Assembly: GCF_030819275.1 (NCBI RefSeq)
Contig: NZ_JAUTBL010000001.1
Coordinates: forward strand, 1,270,501 to 1,334,500
Source: Agrobacterium larrymoorei
Lineage (GTDB): Bacteria > Pseudomonadota > Alphaproteobacteria > Rhizobiales > Rhizobiaceae
Length of the DNA stretch: 64,000 nucleotides
Direction: 5' to 3'
Of the stretch, positions 44,120-53,083 are shown piece by piece. The position numbers were made by a program, and so were the translations under genes. Under the pieces are notes generated by a model. It made no database searches. It was not told where the DNA came from and saw only the letters and a list, made by a program, of their open reading frames with translations. Within the stretch, counting starts at the first letter, position 1, and each line of letters opens with the position of its first letter.

Positions 44120-45850
44120 ATGGGGAAGATACGATCTTCGATCTTTCGGTTTAATCAAGACGATGCGGGCAATATCGCACTTATGGCAGCGTTGACTGCG
44201 CCGATGATTGTCGGCGTTTTAGCACTCGGGGTGGATTATGGGGCATTGACGCTGCAAAAAAGGCAGCTCCAGCAATCTGCGGATCTCGCTGCGATTTCCG
44301 CGGCCTCCGCACTCGATGCTGAACAGGCCGTATTGCAATACTTCAAACTCAACGGGCAGAAAATTGGCATCAGAACTGGATCAGGTCTCTTGACCGAAGG
44401 TGGACTCCTGCCAAAGGATGCCGACATCGAGGGGGCGGGACTGGACGGTTACGCGGAGATCACCACAGGGCGTTATGTCGCAGACCCGGACACTCCAGTG
44501 GAGAGGCGGTTTACCCCTAACGCAGCGCCTGCCGACGCAGTAAAGGTCGCAATTTTCGAAAAAGGCAGGCTCTACTTTGCGTCAGGCTTCACGACCCCGC
44601 CTGATCTGTCAGCAGTGGGAACGGCCGGGGCACAAAAGGTAGCCGCCTTTTCCGTTGGATCTCGCGCAGCCAGCCTCAATGACGGTCTGATCAACAGCGT
44701 ATTGAGCACTCTTTTTGGTTCGACCATTCATCTTAAGGTGGGGGACTATCAATCGCTTGCCAGCGCCGATGTGAGCCTGCTGAAAACGATCGACATCCTC
44801 GCAACGGATCTTAAGCTGAACGTCGGAACCTATCGCGAGCTCGTAACAACGAAAATTACCTTGAGCCAGTTTCTCAGCGCCCTGGCTAGAACCAGTGGGT
44901 TACAGCCGTCCGTCGCCTCAACCATCCAGAAATTGGAAAGGGCAGCCAACACAACCACTCTCAATTTTCCGTTGGAGAAGATTGTCAACCTCGGACCCTT
45001 CCTCGACAATATGGTGGGAAGCAGCGGCAATCCGAAGGTCACGGTCAGCGTCTTCGATTTGATTTCCGCTACGGCGATTGCCGCAAACGGACGACATCAG
45101 TTTGAAGTCGATGCGGGCACCAACATTCCCGGCTTGGCTTCCACAAAACTGACCATCGCCATCGGTGAACTGCCTGTGCTGACGACATCGTTGGCGGTGG
45201 GCGGCGTTGGAACCGTCGTCAGAACTGCGCAGACCCGAGTTGCCTTGAACACCACCGTCGACGGGTTGAAAGCTTTGGCTGGCCTTCAGGTGCGTCTACC
45301 TCTCTACGTCGAAATGGCACCTGCTGAAGGTAAACTTGTAGACATTCGTTGCGCAGCCGGCGGCAACAACGCCGTGGACGTTGATGTGGTACCTGGAGTG
45401 GTAGAAATTGCGGTCGGCAAAGTGGATACAAGCGCTTTTAGTAAGTTCGGCAGTAAGTCGCGCGTAACGAAAGCAGCGATCGTCGACTCACGTCTCGTAA
45501 AAATAAACGGCATGTCGCATGTTACGGTCGGCAATTTGGCGAAGACCAGATTGACGTTCACGCAAGCGGACATCAATCAAGCGACGATCAAAGATGTATC
45601 CACTAGAGATGGTTGGACCTCCTACATTCAGTCCATCTTGAAAAACTTCGATCTCGATATCAACGTGCTGGCTTTAAGTGTCGGCTCACCGACCGCGGTA
45701 CAAGCGGCGTTGGCCGATACTCTTTCCGTTGCTGCTCGGCCGGTCGATCAAGTCCTTTATAACGTGATGCTGATCTTCGGAGTCAAGGTCGGTGAAGCTG
45801 ATGTCCGGGTGACGGATGCGCGCTGTATGCAGCCCGCGCTGTTGCAGTAG
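44120..45850 (+). CDS. TadG-like protein with Flp-pilus N-terminal domain
   Basis: A 576-residue protein. Residues 8-60 are the TadG N-terminal domain (FNQDDAGNIALMAALTAPMI, ALGVDYGALTLQKRQLQQSA, DLAAISAASALDAEQAVLQY). The long rest is periplasmic, with repeated beta-rich segments (IHLKVGDYQSLASADVSLLK, LKLNVGTYRELVTTKITLSQ). It has no von Willebrand domain that I can recognise. Two Cys (IRCAAGGN and ARCMQPALLQ) may pair. It is coupled to the TadE-like gene. No TadA, TadB/C, RcpA or CpaF-type gene is in the window, so it must use machinery encoded elsewhere or have another role. Confidence 0.8.
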   Translation: MGKIRSSIFRFNQDDAGNIALMAALTAPMIVGVLALGVDYGALTLQKRQLQQSADLAAISAASALDAEQAVLQYFKLNGQKIGIRTGSGLLTEGGLLPKDADIEGAGLDGYAEITTGRYVADPDTPVERRFTPNAAPADAVKVAIFEKGRLYFASGFTTPPDLSAVGTAGAQKVAAFSVGSRAASLNDGLINSVLSTLFGSTIHLKVGDYQSLASADVSLLKTIDILATDLKLNVGTYRELVTTKITLSQFLSALARTSGLQPSVASTIQKLERAANTTTLNFPLEKIVNLGPFLDNMVGSSGNPKVTVSVFDLISATAIAANGRHQFEVDAGTNIPGLASTKLTIAIGELPVLTTSLAVGGVGTVVRTAQTRVALNTTVDGLKALAGLQVRLPLYVEMAPAEGKLVDIRCAAGGNNAVDVDVVPGVVEIAVGKVDTSAFSKFGSKSRVTKAAIVDSRLVKINGMSHVTVGNLAKTRLTFTQADINQATIKDVSTRDGWTSYIQSILKNFDLDINVLALSVGSPTAVQAALADTLSVAARPVDQVLYNVMLIFGVKVGEADVRVTDARCMQPALLQ

Positions 45851-45940
45851 TGTGTTCAAAAAGGCGTTGGGGAGCTGGAAGAGCATGGTGAAGCCAAGAT
45901 AACTTTGAGTTCGTCAGGCGATGAAGGGGCACTACAGACG

Positions 45941-46273
45941 ATGATCTACTCTAACGCCGCCATCGTTGGCTCGCCCGAGGCGGCGGTCCGTTTGTAGGTA
46001 GAGGAATTCGGGTGGCCCTTTCCTAGGGAGATCCGTGGTCGCTCAGCCGGTCGGCTGGGTAACAAATGGCAACTTGACCAGGCTGTTCGTATAAGGCTTG
46101 AGCAATCGGGCGGAGAATTGCCACCAGCCAATCCGACGGCGAGAACGGATTACGAAGCGGCGACCAAAAAGCACGCGGCGGAGACGAAGCAGATGGAAGC
46201 AATCCGCGCAGGCAAAAACGACCGAGCCTGGGTCGATGCTGCCCTTTCGAAGATAGGTTGCCTCTCTCCCTAA
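45941..46273 (+). pseudogene. broken small reading frame running into the right repeat copy
   Basis: A frame starting ATG 45941 stops at TAG 45995-45997, then stays open from 45998 to TAA 46271-46273. It contains VEEFGWPFPREIRGRSAGRL and ends in the rraA-like tail because the frame enters the 444-bp repeat in phase. The first part looks like a small helix-turn-helix or phage packaging type protein, but this is a weak impression. It marks the right junction of the TadE/TadG segment. The rest of 45851-45940 shows nothing. Confidence 0.3.
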
Positions 46274-46596
46274 GAAGCTACTTGCCGCCGTACCTTACGG
46301 CGGCTGCTCTTCGACGGGATGAAAGCAAGCATACGTCAGAGCTGTCTGTCGAAGTAGGTGGCCGTCTGCTCATGCCCCTTCAAGAGCCAGCTAATGAAAG
46401 AGTTTGATCGGGCTTGTACCTGGCCCTTGCTTCAACGATACGGATATTGGGAGATACGGCTTTCAAAGGCACGCTTCCACACGTCTCTACGTCTGAACTA
46501 GAGATCAGCGCATTTGACACTCTCACCTAGACGCTGATTCGGAACACCGCTGGCTAAGGTGACAACTTTTCGAAACATGTGGATCGATGCTTCGGC
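46153..46596. repeat. 444-bp direct repeat, right copy
   Basis: Second copy of 42836-43279, offset 3317 bases and in the same orientation. Only the 3' end of the rraA-like gene is present here. The DNA from 46597 to the HlyD gene stop shows no gene. Confidence 0.93.
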
Positions 46597-46713
46597 ACAC
46601 GCAAAGTCCATGACGGCCTTGGAATAGGTCAGTGTCCCTGGTACGCATCTCCTAGCCCATGGAGTGACCTCAGGGCTGGATGTCGAGGTCAGATCACTTG
46701 AACGCGGTGGGCT

Positions 46714-47625
46714 TCATCTGATTGCCGTCTTGAGAGAAATCTCCCGGTCGTTCGCTTTAGGGAGAACCGCCACGGTCGCGCTCGTTCCGACAATAAGGGC
46801 GCTGGCATCCGTGTCCTTGTCCAGCCTGACGCGCACGGGTACGCGTTGTGCAAGCCGAACCCAAGTGAAATTCGGCGTGACATTAGCCAAAAGGGTGCTA
46901 CCCGCTGTTCTCTCGCGATCCTCGATACCCGCCGCGATGCTCTCGACATGGCCCTTCAGCGGATCTTTCGTTCCCATAAGCGTAATCTTGACTGGATCGC
47001 CGACAGTGATGTGGGACAGTTGGCTCTCATCGAAATATCCCTCGACGCGGATCGTACTGGTAGCGACCAATGCCATCACGCCCTTGCCGGAAGCCACATA
47101 ATCACCCGGACTCAGTGCAAGATTGGTAATAATGCCGTCAGCGGGCGACACAACGTCTGTACGAACGAGATTGAGTTGGGCGAGATTGTAACTCGCCTGC
47201 GCCTGTTCATAGGCCGCTTCGGCTTGCTCAAGGGCAAGTTGGGCCTTGTCCACGGATTGTTGCGAAACGGTAGAACCTTCCTGTAGTCTCCTGTATCGCT
47301 CAGCTTCGGTTTTGGCATTATCCAGCGTAGCGGTTGCCTGCGTGACGCTTGCCTTGGCGCTGTCGAGCGCAATCTGGAAGCGCGAGGGATCGACCTTAAG
47401 AAGCGTCTGGCCCTTTGTCACTCTCTGATTGTCATGAACGAAAACCGCCGAGACAAGCCCGGTAACATCCGGCGTAATCGTGACGACATTGGCGCGCACA
47501 TGGCCGTCTCGAGTCCACGGCGTCTCCATGTAGGCGATCCACAATTGCCATCCGAAAAAAATGGCAACGACCGTAATGCCAAGCGTGACTACCAGCCTCA
47601 TGGAACGGAAAAGAAAGGACTTCAT
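46714..47625 (-). CDS. HlyD/EmrA-family efflux adaptor (AaeA-like)
   Basis: A 303-residue periplasmic adaptor. An N-terminal membrane helix (LVVTLGITVVAIFFGWQLWI) precedes TPWTRDGHVRANVVTITPDV. The lipoyl half-motif has VFVHDNQRVTKGQTLLKVDP, the coiled-coil hairpin covers about residues 85-155 (ALDSAKASVTQATATLDNAK, ALEQAEAAYEQAQASYNLAQ), and the second half is VVSPADGIITNLALSPGDYV. With the DUF1656 and FUSC proteins it forms an aromatic carboxylate efflux system like AaeAXB. It overlaps the DUF1656 gene by four bases and ends near the repeat. Confidence 0.9.
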   Translation of the reverse strand: MKSFLFRSMRLVVTLGITVVAIFFGWQLWIAYMETPWTRDGHVRANVVTITPDVTGLVSAVFVHDNQRVTKGQTLLKVDPSRFQIALDSAKASVTQATATLDNAKTEAERYRRLQEGSTVSQQSVDKAQLALEQAEAAYEQAQASYNLAQLNLVRTDVVSPADGIITNLALSPGDYVASGKGVMALVATSTIRVEGYFDESQLSHITVGDPVKITLMGTKDPLKGHVESIAAGIEDRERTAGSTLLANVTPNFTWVRLAQRVPVRVRLDKDTDASALIVGTSATVAVLPKANDREISLKTAIR

Positions 47626-47831
47626 GACGCATACCTTTGAAAGACATCCGCTGTCGCAGCAAAAATCAGCACGAACAATGACAGGTTGAAGAGTGCGGGG
47701 TGCCAGACCAGACGATAGACATGCAAGCTAGCAAGACCCTTCTTTGCTAGTCCATGCAGCACGAACGCAAGGATCGACAGCATCAGCAGTTTGGGGAGAT
47801 AAACTCCGAACAATACGACTTCACCAAACAT
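47622..47831 (-). CDS. DUF1656 small membrane protein (AaeX-like)
   Basis: A 69-residue protein with two membrane helices (VYLPKLLMLSILAFVLHGLA and LFNLSLFVLIFAATADVFQR). The start FGEVVLFGVYLPKLL is characteristic of DUF1656. It is usually found between the FUSC channel and HlyD adaptor genes, as here; its role in the complex is not established. Nine bases separate it from the FUSC stop. Confidence 0.88.
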   Translation of the reverse strand: MFGEVVLFGVYLPKLLMLSILAFVLHGLAKKGLASLHVYRLVWHPALFNLSLFVLIFAATADVFQRYAS

Positions 47832-47840
47832 GCGCGTTTC

Positions 47841-49907
47841 CTACTCTGCCGCCATGGGGTTTAAACGGGTCAGGCTTCGAGCACGCGTTCTTTCAAGTAT
47901 CGGGGGAGAGGCGTGCGGAAACAGGCTGCATCTCAGGTCGGTCAGAGCCGCAAGCATGCGAGGCTTGTCGAATTCATCAAGTGCGTCATCGATGCTCGAC
48001 AGGATCGCTGGCGAAGGAGCATTCGGAGCATCGTGAACTGTCTTTGACCTAAACCAGATTGCGATACCGGCGAAAATGGGATCGAGCCGTCGCGCTTGCG
48101 ACGTCGTCATGACAGAAGCTTCTTCTTGCAGAGCAGCCAGTCGCGTCCCAATCCGCAATTCGGTTATCATGTCCAGGTCGCTCAGCGTGGTGCCGGAAGT
48201 TGCAGCCCGACGCGGTACAAATTGAGCAAGCCGATCGAGTCCTCGGGCGGCATACCAGGTCGGTGATCTCGAGAAACGACCGTCAGCGATGGCGGTAGCT
48301 TCACGCCAACCCAGCTTGGCAATGCGCTGAGCCTTACGCGATGCACCGAGCGAGTGTGTCAGTGCGCTCCACGCGACGGCGAATAGCACGCCCAGCGTCG
48401 AGGCCACAGCACCGTCGGCAAATGAAATGAAATCGGAAGAATAGGTTGCCGTCAATGCGATGGTCGATGCGGTGCCGACCGTCATGACCATACCCGGGAG
48501 CATGAATTGCGGTCGACTCATGATCGTTCCGAACAGTATGAAAGGGAGCGCAAAGACCAGCACTAACCCCCAGAACGAGCTGACGCCCGGGAGAATTCCG
48601 AACAAGAATATGCCAGCTCCCAGATTGCTGACGGCATTGAAGATCGCCATGGCCTTTAGTCCCGGCAGGGGGTTGTCCAACGCTCCGAAAAATGGCCCGG
48701 CAATGAGTACCATAAGAGCGAAACCCGCACCGGCCTGCCAGCCCGAATAGAGCCAGAGAAGGCTCGCGATGAAGCCGGACAGCGCGATAGAGGCGCCCGT
48801 AATCGCAAAGACGACGATGTCGTGATGCCAGCTGCTTTGAACCGAACGCGTAGACTGAAGCTTCACACGGCGGCGCGCCAGGGTGCCGGCTGAAATCTCT
48901 CTCAGCAAAACCTGACAATCCTGCGTCATATCGATGAGATGCAAAATATCGACGAGCGTGCTTCTGATCAGCAGGCCATCCCAATCTCGCCGCGTCTCCA
49001 CGATGTGGGTCAGATGCGCATGCTTCTCGCGAAGACGCGCTGCGGTCTGGTCACTATCTTTCTCGCCTTGATCCTTCGACGAAATCCAGAGCTGGAAGTC
49101 CGTAAGGAGATCGGCGAGGTCGACATCGATGGCCCCCCTTTCCCGAAGGATCGCCAGTCGGTCGCCAAATGCGTGTAAAGCGATCGGTACAGGCGCTATC
49201 CGCTCCTTGAACGCTTTAAGGTGGAACGTCAGGTTCGCCGCAGCGACATCGTAACGAAGGTGAACGATCAGATTATCGAGGGCACCGACATCTGAGGCCA
49301 GGCGTTCGCTCTGCTTTAACGCATTGCTGTCGCGGCCGTTTTCGATGACTGCGCCAATCCAACGACAGATATCCTTCAGGAGGTTTTCAGCCGTTTTACG
49401 CACCGTTCCTGTGAGGCCGGTAGGAAGCACAACGCTGTTGATGACCGCAGCACAAACGATGCCCAGAATGATTTCCTCGGCGCGGGCAACGCCGGTACCG
49501 AAAACGCTGTCAGGAGCATAGATCGAAGGGAACGCGATCAAAGGGACAGTGTAACCGGAAAGCAAAAATGCATAGGATCGGGGAGACCTGTCGAACAATG
49601 CCAGGAAGGTCAAAAAGCCGGTCCACAGGCACACGACAAGCACAAATAGGACAGGGGCGTTCGCAAGCTGCAGCGTAAAGAAAATAGCTACGCTTGCCCC
49701 AACTACTGTTCCTGCCGCCCGGAATGCCGTCTTCGACTGCGTAACGCTAGCCAGCGGATTGGCGACAATGTACACAGTGGCCATAGCCCAATATGGGCGG
49801 GGGAGCCCTGCCGCAAGAGCGACGTAAAGGGCGGCCATGGACGCTGCGAAGGTCTTTATTGAAAAGATCCATTCGGTCAACGTCGGGAACGCGACGCGTG
49901 CTCTCAT
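47841..49907 (-). CDS. FUSC-family inner-membrane efflux transporter (AaeB-like)
   Basis: A 688-residue protein with two membrane blocks. The first (residues about 10-160) has MAALYVALAAGLPRPYWAMA, ANPLASVTQSKTAFRAAGTV and RAEEIILGIVCAAVINSVVL. The second (about 355-520) has ITGASIALSGFIASLLWLYS and GIFLFGILPGVSSFWGLVLV. A large cytoplasmic region lies between them. The architecture fits the p-hydroxybenzoate exporter AaeB and relatives, which use proton motive force with the HlyD partner. Its start overlaps the MarR stop (ATGA, 49904-49907). Confidence 0.9.
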   Translation of the reverse strand: MRARVAFPTLTEWIFSIKTFAASMAALYVALAAGLPRPYWAMATVYIVANPLASVTQSKTAFRAAGTVVGASVAIFFTLQLANAPVLFVLVVCLWTGFLTFLALFDRSPRSYAFLLSGYTVPLIAFPSIYAPDSVFGTGVARAEEIILGIVCAAVINSVVLPTGLTGTVRKTAENLLKDICRWIGAVIENGRDSNALKQSERLASDVGALDNLIVHLRYDVAAANLTFHLKAFKERIAPVPIALHAFGDRLAILRERGAIDVDLADLLTDFQLWISSKDQGEKDSDQTAARLREKHAHLTHIVETRRDWDGLLIRSTLVDILHLIDMTQDCQVLLREISAGTLARRRVKLQSTRSVQSSWHHDIVVFAITGASIALSGFIASLLWLYSGWQAGAGFALMVLIAGPFFGALDNPLPGLKAMAIFNAVSNLGAGIFLFGILPGVSSFWGLVLVFALPFILFGTIMSRPQFMLPGMVMTVGTASTIALTATYSSDFISFADGAVASTLGVLFAVAWSALTHSLGASRKAQRIAKLGWREATAIADGRFSRSPTWYAARGLDRLAQFVPRRAATSGTTLSDLDMITELRIGTRLAALQEEASVMTTSQARRLDPIFAGIAIWFRSKTVHDAPNAPSPAILSSIDDALDEFDKPRMLAALTDLRCSLFPHASPPILERTRARSLTRLNPMAAE

Positions 49908-50401
49908 GTCGCGTTGTCCGCGAACATTTCGTCCAGTACTCCATCATCGACGAAGGTGGACATCGTACGGATCACCCTTAGTGCGGCAATAAGATCATCC
50001 CGACTATGGGCTCGCAGCACCTCGGCCCGGATTTTCGTCAGATGGGTTTCGACTCGCAGTCGTAGCTTCCGACCTTCGTCCGTGAGCCAAAGCATCTTGG
50101 CTCGTCGGTCGCCGGGGTCTTCTTGCCTTTCGATAAGCTTCTGCTCGGCAAGCAAATCCAGAAGGCGAACGAGAGCTGGGCCTTCGACCCCGATTTCTTC
50201 TGCGACCGCGTTCTGCCGGACACCCTCTCCCAACCTGCCGATGATGATCAAAGGGAAGATCGAAGCTTCAGATAGGCTTCCTGGTGGGTAACCGCACTCG
50301 CGACACAGCATGTCTGCAAGCTTGCGCCCGAGCTTGCGCAACTGCCGCTCTGCACGCGGCAGGGAACTGGTCACTAGAAATCTAAGCTCATCATCGGTCA
50401 T
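49904..50401 (-). CDS. MarR-family transcriptional regulator
   Basis: A 165-residue MarR protein. The winged helix (about residues 60-120) has GVRQNAVAEEIGVEGPALVR, LLDLLAEQKLIERQEDPGDR and RAKMLWLTDEGRKLRLRVE, with dimerisation helices at both ends. Members are released from DNA by aromatic acids, which fits control of an AaeB-like exporter. It is the first gene of the leftward efflux operon. An 18-bp palindrome eight bases upstream of its start is the likely autoregulatory operator. Confidence 0.9.
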   Translation of the reverse strand: MTDDELRFLVTSSLPRAERQLRKLGRKLADMLCRECGYPPGSLSEASIFPLIIIGRLGEGVRQNAVAEEIGVEGPALVRLLDLLAEQKLIERQEDPGDRRAKMLWLTDEGRKLRLRVETHLTKIRAEVLRAHSRDDLIAALRVIRTMSTFVDDGVLDEMFADNAT

Positions 50402-50408
50402 ATGTTTA

Positions 50409-50426
50409 TAGATAACATGTTATCTA
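50409..50426. promoter_or_regulatory. 18-bp palindrome, MarR operator candidate
   Basis: TAGATAACATGTTATCTA is a perfect palindrome located eight bases before the MarR start codon. Size and position match operators of MarR-type dimers. The 50427-50679 interval beyond it has no supported gene; a GCGTCA/TGACGC hairpin at 50650-50667 may end transcription of the leftward PPTase gene. Confidence 0.75.
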
Positions 50427-50679
50427 ATTCAGTCAAGTGCCCGTCCGGGATCATCATGGAGAATATTTTCAAGCGTACCAGGCCTAGCGAAGATGAGACC
50501 TCAAAGCTGGCTCAGATGTGAGAGCTGGACACAACCCACCACGCGATGAATGTCGGACTGCGGGACGCGCACGCGTAACGGTTCCGTTCAGGAGCTAAGG
50601 AAGTTTGGTCCTCGCTGTACGTTACCTCAGACTGCGTGCCCCGCTGGGAGCGTCATCCGAGTGACGCATGGGTATTCGC

Positions 50680-51414
50680 TCATAAAAATTTACGCTCTTT
50701 GTCCGGGTGTGGGAGAAGAACGCGGCTGATTAACAGTCCTTCAATGTGACAAAAGCGGAGTGGTACTTCCGCTCCACGGCGCCATTCAGGGTGAAGGTCT
50801 GTTGTCAGGCGCAGCGAAGCGGAGCCGGATGCATCGAAACTGCTGAGTTCGGCTGCCTCGAAGAAGAAAGGCCGTTTCACCGTTGGATAAAGCGCCTTGA
50901 ACAGGCTTTCCTTGGCTGAAAAAATCAGCCCGGTCATGAAGGGATCGATCTCGTTACCGAGATTGTAGCGCTCATTTGCGGTCAAGGCCTGCGGAGCGAT
51001 ATCGTTGGCTTCCTCCTCGGTCAGCAGTTTTTCGATATCGATGCCGACGCCGCGAAATCGCAGGGAAAAGCCTACCAGCGCAATCGCCTGTCCTTGGCTA
51101 TGGGAGATCGCGCCGATGACGCCTTCGGGCCAGATGGGGGCACGATCCTCGCCCATGCCGGGAAAGATGGTGCGGCCGATTATGCGGCGCGTGCCCTCCG
51201 CCGCGCATCTGCGCCCGGCAATGAATTCCGCCTTGCGTCTTTGCGTGGCGTTTGAAAGCTGGAGCGGCAAGGAGGGAACCTCGCCGCCGCCGTCTTCGGC
51301 GCTGTAGCAAAGGGTGAGGCAATGGCAATCGTGTCTGTCGTCTGGCCAGGGCCAGATTGCTTCCGGCGAAGCACCGGGGGCGGCCTCGCGATGAAACGCC
51401 GTAGCGACGGACAT
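50680..51414 (-). CDS. 4'-phosphopantetheinyl transferase (EntD-like)
   Basis: A 244-residue PPTase. Family motifs are IGAISHSQGQAIALVG (about residues 102-117), GVGIDIEKLLTEEEANDIAP (Mg-binding GxDxE) and FSAKESLFKALYPTVKRPFF (KExxxK). It attaches phosphopantetheine to carrier domains, here the EntB aryl carrier and the NRPS carrier domain. ATG 51414 (MSVATAFH) is preferred over the TTG at 51429, with GAGGGT upstream. It follows entA by 30 bases and ends the DHB operon. Confidence 0.9.
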   Translation of the reverse strand: MSVATAFHREAAPGASPEAIWPWPDDRHDCHCLTLCYSAEDGGGEVPSLPLQLSNATQRRKAEFIAGRRCAAEGTRRIIGRTIFPGMGEDRAPIWPEGVIGAISHSQGQAIALVGFSLRFRGVGIDIEKLLTEEEANDIAPQALTANERYNLGNEIDPFMTGLIFSAKESLFKALYPTVKRPFFFEAAELSSFDASGSASLRLTTDLHPEWRRGAEVPLRFCHIEGLLISRVLLPHPDKERKFL

Positions 51415-51444
51415 TTTCTTTACCCTCAATCAAACGCCTCGAAT

Positions 51445-52200
51445 TTAAGCCGCAAGCGTGGCGCCGCCATCAACCACGATCTGCTGCATCGTCACATGGC
51501 CGGCCTGATCGGAGGCGAGAAACAGCACGGTATCGGCGATGTCGTCCGGCCTTGCGATCTTGCCCAACGGGATACCAAGTTTGAACTGTTCGGGAAGACC
51601 GGCAACCAGCCGTTCCTTGCCAGCGGGATCGCTCAACATGCCCGCCAGCATGGGCGTATCGGTGGAGCCGGGTGAAACGACATTGCAGCGCACGCCATAG
51701 GGAGCGAGCTCAAGGGCGGCGCAGTGGCTAAGGCTGACCAGCGCGGCCTTGGACGCGCAATAGGCCATCATGCCGATGCGCGGCACGACAGCGGCATTGG
51801 AGCCGACATTGACGATCGCGCCACGCCGCTGCCGCTTGAAGGTGCCGCTCCACTGCCGCAGCATATGGAACGGCCCCGCAGCGTTGACATCCATGCAAGC
51901 CTTCCAGTCCTCAGGTGTGAGGCTTTCACTGTCCCCCAATCGCAAGATGCCAGCGGCGTTGACCAGAATATCGAGCCCACCCCATTCGCTTTCGATTGCC
52001 TTGCAGGTCGTCTCCACCTCCGTCGCATGGGTGATGTCGAGTGCGATCTGACGGAAGGGCGCTTCGGTCGTTTCCGCCAGAAGGTCGAGGCCGATGACGT
52101 CGGCCCCTTCCTCGATGAAACGTTCGGCGATGCGGCGGCCGATACCCTGCGCCGTGCCCGTCACCAGCACGCGCCGCCCGATAAATCTCTGTAGTCTCAT
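51445..52200 (-). CDS. entA: 2,3-dihydro-2,3-dihydroxybenzoate dehydrogenase
   Basis: A 251-residue short-chain dehydrogenase. The NAD site is VLVTGTAQGIGRRIAERFIE (residues about 11-30), followed by LDILVNAAGILRLGDSESLT, the catalytic Ser in IVNVGSNAAVVPRIGMMAYC and the YxxxK pair in AYCASKAALVSLSH. GSTDTPMLAGML follows. The ILRLG region and the genomic position make EntA the best assignment: oxidation of dihydro-DHB to 2,3-dihydroxybenzoate. It lies 13 bases after entB. Confidence 0.9.
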   Translation of the reverse strand: MRLQRFIGRRVLVTGTAQGIGRRIAERFIEEGADVIGLDLLAETTEAPFRQIALDITHATEVETTCKAIESEWGGLDILVNAAGILRLGDSESLTPEDWKACMDVNAAGPFHMLRQWSGTFKRQRRGAIVNVGSNAAVVPRIGMMAYCASKAALVSLSHCAALELAPYGVRCNVVSPGSTDTPMLAGMLSDPAGKERLVAGLPEQFKLGIPLGKIARPDDIADTVLFLASDQAGHVTMQQIVVDGGATLAA

Positions 52201-52213
52201 CTTGTCCGTCCGC

Positions 52214-53083
52214 TCAGGCCGCCAGCCGCTTTTGGTCGATCAACGCCCACCAGGCGGACAGTGTGGGCACACGTGCCAGTTCATCGAAGCCGACTGTCAC
52301 GCCACGCTCCTTAAGTTCGCCTGCAAGTTTCATCACCTGCAGGGAATCCAGGCCGTAGAAGATGAGGTTCTCATCAGGGTCGATTTCGCTTTCGTCTTCC
52401 ACCATTTGCAGGACGCGGGCTTTCAGCCATTCACTGATATTCCCTGCCTCTCCAGCGCCAACAACGGTTGCGGTGTCGATCACCACCCCGCAGCGTGTCG
52501 CTACATATTGCAGCGCCATGCGATGCTCCGCCTCTGAAAAATCGGCAACGCCGTCACCAATCATGAAGGGCTGAATATCTTTCATGAAGGCTTCCGCGGC
52601 CGTCATCATGCAGCCGATATGGGCGTAGACGCCGCCGATAATGATCTGGTCGCGGCCCCATTCCTTCATTCGTTCGGCAAGATCGGAACGCTGAAAGGCG
52701 CTGTATCGCCACTTGGTCAGCACGACGTCGTCCGGTGTGGGCGCAAGCTTGTCCACCACCTTCTGCAATTCGGGATCGACCACGGTGAGCCCCGGTCCCC
52801 ACATATCGTTCAGCAGCGCGCGATCGCCGGGCGGCTGGTTATGGGGCTGGGCGGTATAGATGACCGGTACGCCGTTCTGAACGGCCCATGCCTTCACCTT
52901 GGCGAGATTATCGATAAGGGTGTTCATCAGCTTGCCGTCGGCCTCGTAGAACCGAAGGAAGTAACGCTGCATGTCGTGGATGAGGAGCACGGCGCGTTTC
53001 GCATCGGGCTTCCATTGTGTCTTGTTGGCCGGAAAGCTCGCGGCGACCGGCATCGGATAGTCGGAAATGGTGGGGATTGTCAT
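52214..53083 (-). CDS. entB: isochorismatase with C-terminal aryl carrier domain
   Basis: A 289-residue bifunctional protein. Residues 1-200 are the isochorismatase: nucleophile-side Asp37 in LLIHDMQRYFLRFYEADGKL, VLTKWRYSAFQRSDLAERMK (Lys) and GGVYAHIGCMMTAAEAFMKD. It removes pyruvate from isochorismate to give dihydro-DHB. Residues 205-289 are the aryl carrier domain with ENLIFYGLDSLQVMKLAGEL; Ser247 takes phosphopantetheine and then DHB. Size and layout equal those of E. coli EntB. It follows entE by 88 bases, which include a GGGACG/CGTCCC hairpin at 53131-53152. Confidence 0.93.
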   Translation of the reverse strand: MTIPTISDYPMPVAASFPANKTQWKPDAKRAVLLIHDMQRYFLRFYEADGKLMNTLIDNLAKVKAWAVQNGVPVIYTAQPHNQPPGDRALLNDMWGPGLTVVDPELQKVVDKLAPTPDDVVLTKWRYSAFQRSDLAERMKEWGRDQIIIGGVYAHIGCMMTAAEAFMKDIQPFMIGDGVADFSEAEHRMALQYVATRCGVVIDTATVVGAGEAGNISEWLKARVLQMVEDESEIDPDENLIFYGLDSLQVMKLAGELKERGVTVGFDELARVPTLSAWWALIDQKRLAA

